From assembly GCA_024641625.1 (NCBI GenBank), contig JAHECQ010000031.1, positions 1-16,977 on the forward strand: a stretch of 16,977 nucleotides of DNA. Direction: 5' to 3'. A program made the position numbers and the translations under genes. The notes under the pieces were generated by a model, which saw only the letters and a list, made by a program, of their open reading frames with translations, ran no database searches and had not been told where the DNA came from. Each line of letters starts with the position of its first letter. Within the stretch, counting starts at the first letter, position 1. Below are positions 7,172 through 14,820 of this stretch, piece after piece. The stretch comes from Acidimicrobiales bacterium (GTDB lineage: Bacteria > Actinomycetota > Acidimicrobiia > Acidimicrobiales > SZUA-35).

Positions 7172-7177
7172 ACCCTA
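7172..7177 (-). promoter_or_regulatory. Putative -10 box of the ispD operon
   Basis: TAGGGT on the minus strand lies 8 nt before the ispD ATG at 7163, so transcription would begin at or within two bases of the start codon. No recognisable -35 is seen. The fit to TANNNT and the lack of a well-placed Shine-Dalgarno support a leaderless or near-leaderless messenger, but this is inference. Confidence 0.35.
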
Positions 7178-7259
7178 GCGCCGGGATGTGCCTCACTGAG
7201 GCCGCACCGGGGAGCAATCGAACCCTGGGCGCAGGTGACCAACACCTCGCCAGGTGAGC

Positions 7260-7265
7260 TACCGT
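7260..7265 (+). promoter_or_regulatory. Putative -10 box for a leaderless Crp-family gene
   Basis: TACCGT ends 7 nt before the GTG at 7273. GTGACC at 7235-7240 is a weak -35 candidate with a 19-bp spacer. No Shine-Dalgarno stands at a usable distance. The box lies back-to-back with the ispD box about 85 bp away, so the two transcripts diverge from a short shared control region. Confidence 0.38.
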
Positions 7266-7272
7266 ACCGCTC

Positions 7273-7962
7273 GTGGTTCAGAACGTCGGAGCAGCCAACC
7301 GAATCATCGACAAGGAAGAGCTCCGGGCCGTCGATCTCTTCAGCGAGTTCGAAGACGAGCGGCTCGAGTCCCTGGCCGATGCTGCCCACGTGCGAAGGCT
7401 CAGCCGTGGTGACGTGTTGTTCTCCGAGCACGACGAGCCGGACGCACTGTATGTGACCCTCTCCGGCCGAATTGCCATGGTGAACCGATCGGTAGATGGG
7501 CGCGAGTCGGTCGTCGCCCTGATGGAGGACGGAGACCTGTTCGGCGAAATGCCCTTGTTCGATGAACGAAACCGCTCCACCGATGCCCGCGCCCTCGAGC
7601 CGTCCGAGGTCATCCATATTCCCTACGAGCCGCTCCGGCGCATCTATCGTGAGGAACCCAGCCAGCTGTGGCGGGTCGTGAAACTTCTCGCAGAACGCAT
7701 ACGCACCATCGACGGCGTCCTGGCCGACTCGGTGTTCCTCGATGTCACCGGACGCACCGCCAAACGGCTCCTCGAGATCGCCGGAGAGGATGAGGAGTTC
7801 GCCCTTCCGGTTACTCAGGAAGAATTGGCGGGCATGGTGGGCGCCAGTCGCGAACGGGTGAACAAGGCAATCGCCAGCTTCATTCGCCTCGGCTGGCTGG
7901 AGCAGAGAGACCGCCGATACGCGATTCTCGACCGCCAGCAGCTCGAGATTCGCGCCAGCTGA
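7273..7962 (+). CDS. Crp/Fnr-family transcription regulator, GlxR/actinobacterial Crp type
   Basis: The 229-residue protein has a cyclic-nucleotide-binding beta roll (about 20-120), a dimer helix (about 127-155) and a winged helix-turn-helix (about 178-225). The phosphate-binding cassette reads GEMPLFDERNRSTDARA, with Gly91-Glu92 and Arg101-Ser102 at the positions of the E. coli CRP Glu72, Arg82 and Ser83 contacts, so cAMP binding is plausible. The protein has no cysteine, which rules out an Fnr-type iron-sulfur sensor. The HTH TQEELAGMVGASRERVNKAIASF (181-203) closely follows the actinobacterial GlxR/Crp pattern, with SRE-x-V-x-K on the recognition helix. Start is GTG at 7273, with a -10-like box just before it. 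It is divergent from ispD and converges on disA. Its targets cannot be told from this window; no clear TGTGA-N6-TCACA palindrome is seen beside it. Confidence 0.93.
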   Translation: MVQNVGAANRIIDKEELRAVDLFSEFEDERLESLADAAHVRRLSRGDVLFSEHDEPDALYVTLSGRIAMVNRSVDGRESVVALMEDGDLFGEMPLFDERNRSTDARALEPSEVIHIPYEPLRRIYREEPSQLWRVVKLLAERIRTIDGVLADSVFLDVTGRTAKRLLEIAGEDEEFALPVTQEELAGMVGASRERVNKAIASFIRLGWLEQRDRRYAILDRQQLEIRAS

Positions 7963-8010
7963 CAGAGGCCGGTCCGGCGGCGTTTCAGCTGCGACAGAGC
8001 CGTTCAGCTG
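7956..8010. repeat. Three copies of a TCAGCTG heptamer spanning the convergent crp and disA ends
   Basis: CAGCTGA at 7956-7962 contains the crp stop codon. TCAGCTG recurs at 7985-7991 and 8004-8010, the last containing the disA stop codon on the minus strand. The outer copies can pair with each other and enclose a GCCGG-t-CCGGC element. There is no T-run on either strand, so a factor-independent terminator is not clearly supported; a weak bidirectional stop signal is possible. Confidence 0.4.
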
Positions 8011-9080
8011 TCGTAACGATCGAGAATCGAACTTTCGGCCAAACGAGCGAGGGCGTCCTTGAGGGCCTGGGCCCGCACCCCGTCGAGGCCATCGATGGAC
8101 TCGATGTCCGCCGGGGTGGCTCGAAGCAGGCGCGGCAAGGTCTCGAAGGCCTGTACCAGGAGTTCCACTTGGTCGTCGGAGAGTCGGGGAACCTTGGCCA
8201 GGAATCGATATCCCCGAGATTCGAGGGTCTCGTCGAGGTCGGAGACCGAGGCTGCGAGATGGAGCGCCTTGGTGAGCACCGCTTCGTCGAAGAGCGCCTC
8301 GTCGTCCAGATCGGACAGCGCCTCCATCGCCTCCTCGAGATGGAACGTGGCATCTTCGTGGAAGTAGTCCCGAACCAGAAGACGACGGTCATCGACCACG
8401 CCCCCCATCAACTCATCCAGCTGGAGACGAACCAAACGACCATCCGAGCCGAGCTCGACCAGATTCCGGTTGATCTCCGAAGCGATGCGCATGACCATTT
8501 CGCTCCGTTGCAGCACTTCGATCACGTCACGCAACGTGACGAGATCCTCGACCTCGAGTGCCCCGAGGGTCTTGGTGACCGAACTGAGTCGATTCCTGAA
8601 GCGCTCCAGCGTCTGGAGTGCCTGATTCGAACGGTCGAGAAGACGGCTCACCGGCTCCAGTCGATGACGCTGGTCGCTGACGTAGACTTGGATCTCCTTG
8701 CGTGACTGCGACACCGCGATAACCGGAACATGCAATGAACGCGCCACTCGCTCGGCCGTGCGATGGCGCGTTCCCGTCTCGACGGTCGGCACGTTGGGAT
8801 TCGGGACGAGGTGCACGTTGGCCCGGGCGATACGACTGGCGTCGCCGGCCAGGATGATGGCGCCATCCATCTTCGCCAGCTCGGTCAGTCGCTGAGGGGT
8901 GAAGGCCGCATCGAGCAAGAATCCGCCGGAGCAGATGTTGAGGACCTCGGGTCCGTCACCGATGATGATCAGACCGCCGCGGCCCGATTGGAGCACCCGA
9001 TCGAGTCCATCTCGAAGCGGCGACCCCGGGGCAACAGTGGCAAGGGCGCGTAATAATGCACCATCGGGGCGAAGCTCCAT
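8004..9080 (-). CDS. disA: DNA integrity scanning diadenylate cyclase DisA
   Basis: DisA condenses two ATP into c-di-AMP and, in Bacillus, slides on DNA and lowers synthesis when it meets branched structures. The 358-residue protein has the DAC domain (about 5-140) with both catalytic motifs, Asp72-Gly73-Ala74 and GTRHRT at 103-108. A helical linker follows at about 145-280. The C-terminal helix-hairpin-helix DNA-binding region lies at about 285-358 (ADIESIDGLDGVRAQALKDAL). Length is standard. ATG at 9080 is supported by family N-termini. It lacks a Shine-Dalgarno but has TAGACT exactly 6 nt upstream, suggesting a leaderless transcript of its own besides read-through from radA, 54 bp away. 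Adjacency to radA is common, and RadA/Sms restrains DisA activity in Bacillus. No c-di-AMP phosphodiesterase is in the window. Confidence 0.97.
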   Translation of the reverse strand: MELRPDGALLRALATVAPGSPLRDGLDRVLQSGRGGLIIIGDGPEVLNICSGGFLLDAAFTPQRLTELAKMDGAIILAGDASRIARANVHLVPNPNVPTVETGTRHRTAERVARSLHVPVIAVSQSRKEIQVYVSDQRHRLEPVSRLLDRSNQALQTLERFRNRLSSVTKTLGALEVEDLVTLRDVIEVLQRSEMVMRIASEINRNLVELGSDGRLVRLQLDELMGGVVDDRRLLVRDYFHEDATFHLEEAMEALSDLDDEALFDEAVLTKALHLAASVSDLDETLESRGYRFLAKVPRLSDDQVELLVQAFETLPRLLRATPADIESIDGLDGVRAQALKDALARLAESSILDRYDS

Positions 9081-9086
9081 GCGATC

Positions 9087-9092
9087 AGTCTA
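9087..9092 (-). promoter_or_regulatory. Putative -10 box for a leaderless disA transcript
   Basis: TAGACT on the minus strand is separated from the disA ATG by exactly 6 nt in the 54-bp radA-disA gap. No good -35 is visible 16-18 bp upstream. If used, disA could be expressed independently of radA. Confidence 0.4.
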
Positions 9093-9134
9093 GGCGACGC
9101 GGCCGAATCGCGAAGACCGAGCCGACCGGGACGA

Positions 9135-10502
9135 TCATGCTGCCAGGACCGGATGAAGGACGTCGACGGCCGAAGCGACCGTCGAGCAGCAAAGGAGCCG
9201 GAGCCCGGTAGGACCCGCGCTGACCGACGACGGGACGATCGCCTGGCGGAATCCAAGGCGATAGGCCTCCTGCAGGCGACGATCGATCTGGGCCGGGGCC
9301 CGGAGTTCGCCCGCCAGTCCGATCTCAGCGCAGGCCACCACGTCCGAGGAGATGACCGTGTCGGTCAGCGACGACCATACGGCCAACCCAAGGGCCAGAT
9401 CGAGACCGGGATCGTCGCTTCGTCCACCGCCGACCAGGGAGGCAAAAACGTCGTGGCCGGCAAGGGGTAGCCCAAGCCGACGTTCGAGCACGGCCAGAAC
9501 GAGACGGGCGCGCGAAGTGGGGATGCCCTGGAGTGCCAGCTGAGTTGGCTGTTCGCCCCGCCGCGAGACCAACGCCTGGAGTTCCACCATGACCGGACGA
9601 CGGCCTTCGACCAGCGAAACCACGACCGAGCCCGACACGCCAGTGGTCCGATCCTTGAGGAACCGTCGGCTGGGATCGAGCACCGGTTGCAGGCCACAGG
9701 CCTCCATCTCGAACACGCCGACCTCGGTGGTGGGCCCGAATCGATGCTTCACGGCCCTGAGGAACCGAAGATCGTCGGAGCGGTCGCCAGTGAAGCTCAA
9801 GACGGTGTCGACCAGATGCTCGAGCAATCGCGGACCCGCCAGGTTGCCGTCCTTGGTGACGTGACCGATGAGAATCACCGAGACTCCTTGTCGTTTCGCC
9901 TCGGCCACCACGGCCGCTGCGGACTCTCGGAGTTGGGTGGCAGATCCCGGCCCTGCATCGATGGAGTCGGCCCGTAATGTCTGCACCGAGTCGACTATGA
10001 CCAATTGGGGCTTGACCGTGGCCATCATCTCGCACACCGCTTCGGTCGAGGTGCAGTCCAGGACGGCAAGCGAATCGGGAACAGGACCCAGGCGATGGGC
10101 GCGAGCAGCGACTTGGGCCGGTGCCTCCTCGCCGGTCACCAGGACCACCGCGGCACCCGACATCGCCACCGACACTGCGGTCTGCAGCGTGAGGGTGGAT
10201 TTGCCGATGCCCGGCTCGCCGCTGAGCAATGTGACCGATCCCGGGGTGAAGCCTCCGCCCAGTACTCGATCGAACTCAGAGACGCCGGTCGGCCACGGAA
10301 TGGAGTCGGCGCCATCGAACGAGGCCAACGACTGCGAGGTCGCCGGCGCTCGGTGACGAGCACGTGGGGCCTCGTGGACCTCCTCGACCGACGCCCACTC
10401 GTCGCAAGATGGACAGCGGCCCGACCAGGTTCCGCTGGAAGCGCCACAGGCCCGGCAGAGAAAATGACGCTTTGATTTGGACGAACGGCTGGCACTGACC
10501 AT
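9135..10502 (-). CDS. radA: DNA repair protein RadA (Sms), branch-migration ATPase
   Basis: RadA is a RecA-like hexameric helicase that drives branch migration of recombination intermediates. The 455 residues show the N-terminal C4 zinc finger (Cys16, Cys19, Cys30, Cys33), a RecA-like core with Walker A GEPGIGKS (95-102) and Walker B LVIVDS (167-172), the RadA-specific KNRFG-type motif at 252-256, here KHRFG, and a Lon-protease-like C-terminal domain (about 280-455). The ATG at 10502 was chosen because the zinc finger then begins at the usual distance from the start and it lies 10 nt after the upstream stop; the frame is open to 10580 inside that gene. No strong Shine-Dalgarno is seen. It sits between the LppM-HAD fusion gene and disA on the same strand, so cotranscription is likely. 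Confidence 0.96.
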   Translation of the reverse strand: MVSASRSSKSKRHFLCRACGASSGTWSGRCPSCDEWASVEEVHEAPRARHRAPATSQSLASFDGADSIPWPTGVSEFDRVLGGGFTPGSVTLLSGEPGIGKSTLTLQTAVSVAMSGAAVVLVTGEEAPAQVAARAHRLGPVPDSLAVLDCTSTEAVCEMMATVKPQLVIVDSVQTLRADSIDAGPGSATQLRESAAAVVAEAKRQGVSVILIGHVTKDGNLAGPRLLEHLVDTVLSFTGDRSDDLRFLRAVKHRFGPTTEVGVFEMEACGLQPVLDPSRRFLKDRTTGVSGSVVVSLVEGRRPVMVELQALVSRRGEQPTQLALQGIPTSRARLVLAVLERRLGLPLAGHDVFASLVGGGRSDDPGLDLALGLAVWSSLTDTVISSDVVACAEIGLAGELRAPAQIDRRLQEAYRLGFRQAIVPSSVSAGPTGLRLLCCSTVASAVDVLHPVLAA

Positions 10503-10512
10503 GCCGACGACA

Positions 10513-12084
10513 CTACTCAGGGGCTGTGACAGCAAAGCTCCGCAGGACCGCATGACCTCTCGACGTCTCGGTCGTGGCATCGACGGCGAACCAGGCGGTG
10601 GCGAAACCCAGTTCCCGAGCGGCGTCGAGATTCTCGAGATTGTCGTCGACGACCAGAATCTCCGCCGGAGCGAGACGCGCCACCCTACGCAACACCTCGT
10701 AGATGGGTGGATCCGGCTTTCGGACCCCGACCGCGCCGCTGATGACCCAGGGATCGATCAGCCCATCGAGGCTGTGCCGAACCCGGAGTTTGTTGGCCCA
10801 CAAGGCGCAGTCGTTGGTCACACAGGCGACACGTACCCCCTGGCTCTTCAATGATCGCAGGAAGCCGACCACGCCAGGGGTGAGCTGGAACAACGAAAGA
10901 TAGGCATCATCGAGTTCATTGGCATCGCCGGATACGCCGACGCCGTACCAGAATTCGGCCGGCGTGATCCGACCGAGACTCAACAAACGGGCCCTCGAGA
11001 CGATTTCATCGAGCGGCACGTCCGAGCCCCGGGCACGGACGAAGGGCACCAACAGCTGGGCGATGTCGTCGCCTTCGCGGTAGAGCACCCCCATTCCGTC
11101 CAGGGCGACCAGGCGCGGGCTCGGATCGCTGACCCCGGTGTTGATTGCGGCCATCGCCCCGACCGGTGCTGTTGCGCCGGCCTCCGCTCGAGCAGCCGCG
11201 GCAGCATCGTTCGGCGCCTTGGCCACCGGGGAGCGGGGCCGAGGCGAGTTGCCTCCGCCACCCGATCGGCCGGGACGGCGTCGCTCCGGCCGGAGCAGAC
11301 GAAGGAGATGCCCGAACAAGACCAGCATGGCAAGGACGGCAGCGACCACTGCGACACCCCGCCAGACAAGCGCCGACACCTGCTGAGTCGACGACGCGGT
11401 GGCGATCTCGATGGAAGACGAGTCGGCGAGGTTGGCGCTCCAGCGGCGGGTCGACCCTCCGGAGGAGCCATCGAGATCAACGGTTCCACTCGAGATCGAC
11501 GCATCGTCATCGCCGGGCAGGGTGACGGACACCTCGACATTCACATCGGCTGCAGAACCACCATAGTTCGCCGCCAGCTGGCCGAGGGTCTGCTGCAGTG
11601 CGGCGTCGAGTTCAGGATCGCTGAAGACGTCCAGGCCATTGGGCTGCAGCGTGCCGGACATCCGATGGTCGACGCGGGCGAACGAGCGCGTCCGTTCGAG
11701 CTCGAAGTCGACCAGGAGGCCTGACGAACCGGACAACTCATCGATGATGTCGCGGAACTGCTCGGGAGTACCGAACGCCTTCGAGGCGCGAGTCGTGACC
11801 GAACCGTCCGGTGCGGCAGTGGGGGGCTCCAGCTCCCAACCGGTCTGGACGAGATCGTCGAGACGAAGCCCGTTGTCTCCGAGGTCGATGAGACCGGCCG
11901 CAGCTTCGCGGTCGAGTACCAGCGACACCAGCACCACCCCGGAACCGTCGTCCTCGATGCCGATGTCGACCGCGACATCGGCCTTGCAGGCGGCCAGGAG
12001 CGGAAGCGCCAACAGCAGCCAGGCGAAGCCACCCCACCCCACCAAGGTATGGGTGAGATGCCTTCGTCGTCCTGGCTCAGTCAC
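10513..12084 (-). CDS. Fusion protein: LppM/DUF3153-like lipoprotein domain, membrane helix, cytoplasmic HAD-like domain
   Basis: This unbroken 523-residue frame joins two parts. The N-terminus has Arg6-Arg8, a hydrophobic core and a canonical lipobox LAAC with Cys33. The exported domain (about 34-235) begins ADVAVDIGIEDDGSGVVLVSLVLD, the pattern of the mycobacterial LppM/DUF3153 fold. A membrane helix at about 238-262 is followed by an Arg-rich stretch (RPERRR) that predicts a cytoplasmic C-terminus, then an Ala/Pro linker. A HAD-like domain occupies 324-502. It has motif I Asp329 in LDGMGVLY, where the usual second Asp is Met; motif II Thr423 in CVTND; motif III Lys456 in RKPDP; and motif IV Asp480-Asp481. 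The start chosen is GTG at 12084, giving a proper lipoprotein signal 25 nt after the clpC stop; the open frame to 12204 lies inside clpC. Substrate and role are unknown. It lies between clpC and radA. Confidence 0.8.
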   Translation of the reverse strand: MTEPGRRRHLTHTLVGWGGFAWLLLALPLLAACKADVAVDIGIEDDGSGVVLVSLVLDREAAAGLIDLGDNGLRLDDLVQTGWELEPPTAAPDGSVTTRASKAFGTPEQFRDIIDELSGSSGLLVDFELERTRSFARVDHRMSGTLQPNGLDVFSDPELDAALQQTLGQLAANYGGSAADVNVEVSVTLPGDDDASISSGTVDLDGSSGGSTRRWSANLADSSSIEIATASSTQQVSALVWRGVAVVAAVLAMLVLFGHLLRLLRPERRRPGRSGGGGNSPRPRSPVAKAPNDAAAAARAEAGATAPVGAMAAINTGVSDPSPRLVALDGMGVLYREGDDIAQLLVPFVRARGSDVPLDEIVSRARLLSLGRITPAEFWYGVGVSGDANELDDAYLSLFQLTPGVVGFLRSLKSQGVRVACVTNDCALWANKLRVRHSLDGLIDPWVISGAVGVRKPDPPIYEVLRRVARLAPAEILVVDDNLENLDAARELGFATAWFAVDATTETSRGHAVLRSFAVTAPE

Positions 12085-12109
12085 CGTTGATGGCGTCTCT
12101 TCTGGATGA

Positions 12110-14638
12110 TCAGTCGCCTGCTTCGGCCAGCTCGGGCGTGGGCGGCGGCTGGAAGCTCTCGTGCGCAACAAAGGACAGTTTCCTGACCCCATCGGTCTCG
12201 ACAACGTCGACCACCACGATCTGTCCGGCTCGGAACTCCTTGTAGAGGAGCTTCTCGGACAGTTCGTCCTCGATCATCCGCTGGATCGCTCGGCGAAGCG
12301 GACGTGCTCCCATCGTCGGGTCATAGCCATTGTCGGCCAGGAGCAGCTTGGCTGCGTCGGTGAGCTCGAGTCCGATGCCCTGACCCTCGAGCTGCTCGGT
12401 GACCCGCTTGATCATCAGATCGACGATCTCGATGACTTCGTCCTTGCTGAGCTCGTGGAAGACGATGATCTCGTCGATGCGGTTCAGGAACTCCGGCCGG
12501 AAGTGATCCTTGAGAGCATCGTTGACCTTGGCCTTCATGCGCTCGTAGCTGACGGCCTCGTCGTTCTTGGCGAACCCCAGCGTCGCTTTGCGGAGATCCT
12601 GAGTACCCAGGTTCGACGTCATGATGAGCACGGTGTTCCGGAAGTCCACCGACCGACCCTGGGAATCGGTGAGGCGCCCTTCCTCGAGAATCTGGAGCAG
12701 CGAGTTGAAGACGTCGGGATGGGCCTTTTCGATCTCGTCGAAGAGCACCACCGAGAACGGCTTGCGTCGGACGGCCTCGGTGAGCTGGCCACCCTCCTCG
12801 TATCCGACGTAGCCCGGCGGGGAGCCCACGAGACGACTGACCGTGTGCTTCTCCATGTACTCGGACATGTCGAGCGTGATCATCGAGCCTTCATCGCCGA
12901 ACAGGAAGTCCGAGAGCGTCTTGGCCAACTCCGTCTTACCGACACCGGTGGGGCCCAGGAAGATGAACGAACCAGATGGCCGCTTCGGATCCTTGAGGCC
13001 GGCGCGGGTGCGGCGAATCGACTGCGACACTGCCTTGACCGCATCCTCTTGCCCGATCACTCGACGATGCAGTTCGTCCTCCATGCGCAGGAGCTTTTCG
13101 GTCTCTTCCTCGGTGAGTTTGTAGACCGGGATGCCCGTCCAGATCGACAGGACCTCGGCGATGGACTCCTCGTTCACCTCGTCGAACAAATCGACCCCGG
13201 ACGCCTTGATCTCGGCCTCCATGACTTCGCGTTGAGCGAGCAGCTCCTTCTCGGAATCGCGCAGCCGACCTGCTTCTTCGAAGTCCTGGTTCTCGACAGC
13301 GGCCTTCTTGCGTTCGATGATCGCCGACAGCTGGCTCTCGAGATCCTTGAACGCCGGAGGCGTGCTCATCCGCTTGATGCGCAAACGCGAACCCGCCTCG
13401 TCGATGAGATCGATCGCCTTGTCCGGCAGGTGCCGATCGGAAATGTACCGATCGGCCAGATTGGCTGCAGCGACGAGTGCCTGGTCGGTGATGGTGACCC
13501 GGTGATGGCTCTCGTACCGGTCGCGCAGACCCTTGAGGATCTCGATGGTGTGTTCGACCGTCGGTTCCTCGACCCGGATGGGTTGGAAACGCCGTTCGAG
13601 CGCGGCGTCCTTCTCGAGGTGCTTGCGGTACTCGTCGAGCGTGGTGGCACCGATGGTCTGGAGCTCACCGCGGGCCAGCATCGGCTTGAGGATGCTGGCC
13701 GCGTCGATCGCGCCTTCGGCCGCACCTGCGCCCACCAGGGTGTGCAGCTCGTCGATGAACAGCACGATGTCGCCCCGGGTCTTGATTTCCTTGAGCACCT
13801 TCTTGAGCCGCTCCTCGAAGTCACCCCGGTACCGGCTGCCGGCGACCAGTGCCCCGAGATCCAGGGTGTAGAGCTGCTTGCCTCGGAGGGTGTCGGGCAC
13901 TTCGTCGTTGGCGATCTTCTGAGCGAGACCTTCGACGATGGCCGTCTTGCCAACCCCCGGTTCGCCGATCAGTACCGGGTTGTTCTTGGTGCGGCGGGAG
14001 AGCACCTGCATGACCCGTTCCGACTCGCGCTCACGACCGATGACCGGATCGAGTTTCTTCTCTCGGGCGAGTTGGGTCATGTTGCGACCGAACTGGTCGA
14101 GGATGAGCGATCCACTGGCCGCCTCGCCGGAACCGCCACCGCTGGTTGCACTGGGCTTACCGCTCGAACCCTCGGTGCCGCCCGAAGAGCCTGCGGGGCC
14201 CGAGTAGCCGCTGAGGAGCTGGATGACCTGCTGACGCACTCGGCTCAGGTCGGCCCCGAGCTTCACGAGGACCTGGGCAGCAACGCCCTCGCCCTCACGG
14301 ATGAGACCCAACAGGATGTGCTCGGTACCGATGTAGTTGTGCCCGAGCTGCAACGCCTCACGCAGGGAGAGCTCGAGCACCTTCTTGGCCCGAGGGGTGA
14401 AGGGAATGTGGCCGCTGGGCGAAGAGCCGCCTTGGCCGATGATGTCCTCGACCTGGCTGCGAACAGCCTCGAGCGAGATCGACAGCGACTCGAGCGCCTT
14501 GGCTGCGACCCCCTCACCTTCGTGGATGAGACCCAACAGGATGTGCTCGGTGCCGATGTAGTTGTGATTGAGGAGGCGAGCTTCCTCCTGGGCCAGAACC
14601 ACGACTCTTCTGGCACGGTCGGTAAATCGTTCGAACAT
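12110..14638 (-). CDS. clpC: AAA+ protease chaperone ClpC (ClpC1 type)
   Basis: ClpC unfolds proteins and feeds them to ClpP. The 842 residues comprise two Clp_N repeats (about 4-142), a Gly/Ser-rich linker (about 144-177), AAA-1 with Walker A GEPGVGKT (225-232), Walker B FIDE (294-297) and pore Tyr270, a UVR/middle region (about 435-475), and AAA-2 with Walker A GPTGVGKT (562-569), Walker B FDE (633-635) and the GYVG pore loop at 609-612. The tripeptide Leu687-Gly688-Phe689 is the ClpP-docking loop. The N-domain keeps Phe2, Arg10, Phe80, Lys85 and Glu89, the pocket bound by cyclomarin in mycobacterial ClpC1. The ATG at 14638 is set by GGGAG at 14644-14648 and the invariant MFERFTDRARRVV N-terminus. 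No clpP is in the window. A promoter-like pair lies just upstream. Confidence 0.98.
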   Translation of the reverse strand: MFERFTDRARRVVVLAQEEARLLNHNYIGTEHILLGLIHEGEGVAAKALESLSISLEAVRSQVEDIIGQGGSSPSGHIPFTPRAKKVLELSLREALQLGHNYIGTEHILLGLIREGEGVAAQVLVKLGADLSRVRQQVIQLLSGYSGPAGSSGGTEGSSGKPSATSGGGSGEAASGSLILDQFGRNMTQLAREKKLDPVIGRERESERVMQVLSRRTKNNPVLIGEPGVGKTAIVEGLAQKIANDEVPDTLRGKQLYTLDLGALVAGSRYRGDFEERLKKVLKEIKTRGDIVLFIDELHTLVGAGAAEGAIDAASILKPMLARGELQTIGATTLDEYRKHLEKDAALERRFQPIRVEEPTVEHTIEILKGLRDRYESHHRVTITDQALVAAANLADRYISDRHLPDKAIDLIDEAGSRLRIKRMSTPPAFKDLESQLSAIIERKKAAVENQDFEEAGRLRDSEKELLAQREVMEAEIKASGVDLFDEVNEESIAEVLSIWTGIPVYKLTEEETEKLLRMEDELHRRVIGQEDAVKAVSQSIRRTRAGLKDPKRPSGSFIFLGPTGVGKTELAKTLSDFLFGDEGSMITLDMSEYMEKHTVSRLVGSPPGYVGYEEGGQLTEAVRRKPFSVVLFDEIEKAHPDVFNSLLQILEEGRLTDSQGRSVDFRNTVLIMTSNLGTQDLRKATLGFAKNDEAVSYERMKAKVNDALKDHFRPEFLNRIDEIIVFHELSKDEVIEIVDLMIKRVTEQLEGQGIGLELTDAAKLLLADNGYDPTMGARPLRRAIQRMIEDELSEKLLYKEFRAGQIVVVDVVETDGVRKLSFVAHESFQPPPTPELAEAGD

Positions 14639-14670
14639 GAGAACTCCCGGGAGCGGAGACGGGTGGGTCA

Positions 14671-14700
14671 AGTGTACCGGAGCGGCCCTGCCACGGTTCC
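14671..14700 (-). promoter_or_regulatory. Putative clpC promoter
   Basis: On the minus strand GGAACC (14695-14700) and TACACT (14671-14676) are separated by 18 bp. The predicted start is about 25-27 nt before the clpC ATG, leaving room for the GGGAG ribosome site. TACACT fits a housekeeping -10. GGAACC resembles the GGAAC -35 of SigH/SigE-type stress sigma factors, but the matching GTT -10 is not exact (GTA), so a stress-sigma assignment is speculative. Confidence 0.42.
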
Positions 14701-14808
14701 TTCATCGTCGGCGGGCATCAGGCGGAGGTGAGAAGTAGTAGCTGGGAGAAATCTACTGCACTCGCGATCTCGCACGTGCAGCAGGGAGCATCGGCGGCCG
14801 TTCCGACC

Positions 14809-14814
14809 TATTTT
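14809..14814 (+). promoter_or_regulatory. Putative -10 box for a leaderless polyprenyl synthase gene
   Basis: TATTTT is the most AT-rich hexamer in its surroundings and ends exactly 6 nt before the GTG at 14821. No -35 consensus is visible. Together with the absence of a Shine-Dalgarno before that GTG, it favours a leaderless transcript and helps decide the start. Confidence 0.42.
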
Positions 14815-14820
14815 GTACGG

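Noticed and set aside
12161..14731. An 856-codon open frame on the plus strand opposite clpC
   Set aside because: It is the antisense shadow of clpC: GC-rich codon use removes stops from the opposite frame. It has no recognisable domain, and the sense protein is a near-textbook ClpC.
14724..14731. A perfect GGAGGTGA ribosome-site sequence before the polyprenyl synthase
   Set aside because: No in-frame start codon lies at suitable distance downstream; the next plausible start is the GTG at 14821, which has its own -10-like box.
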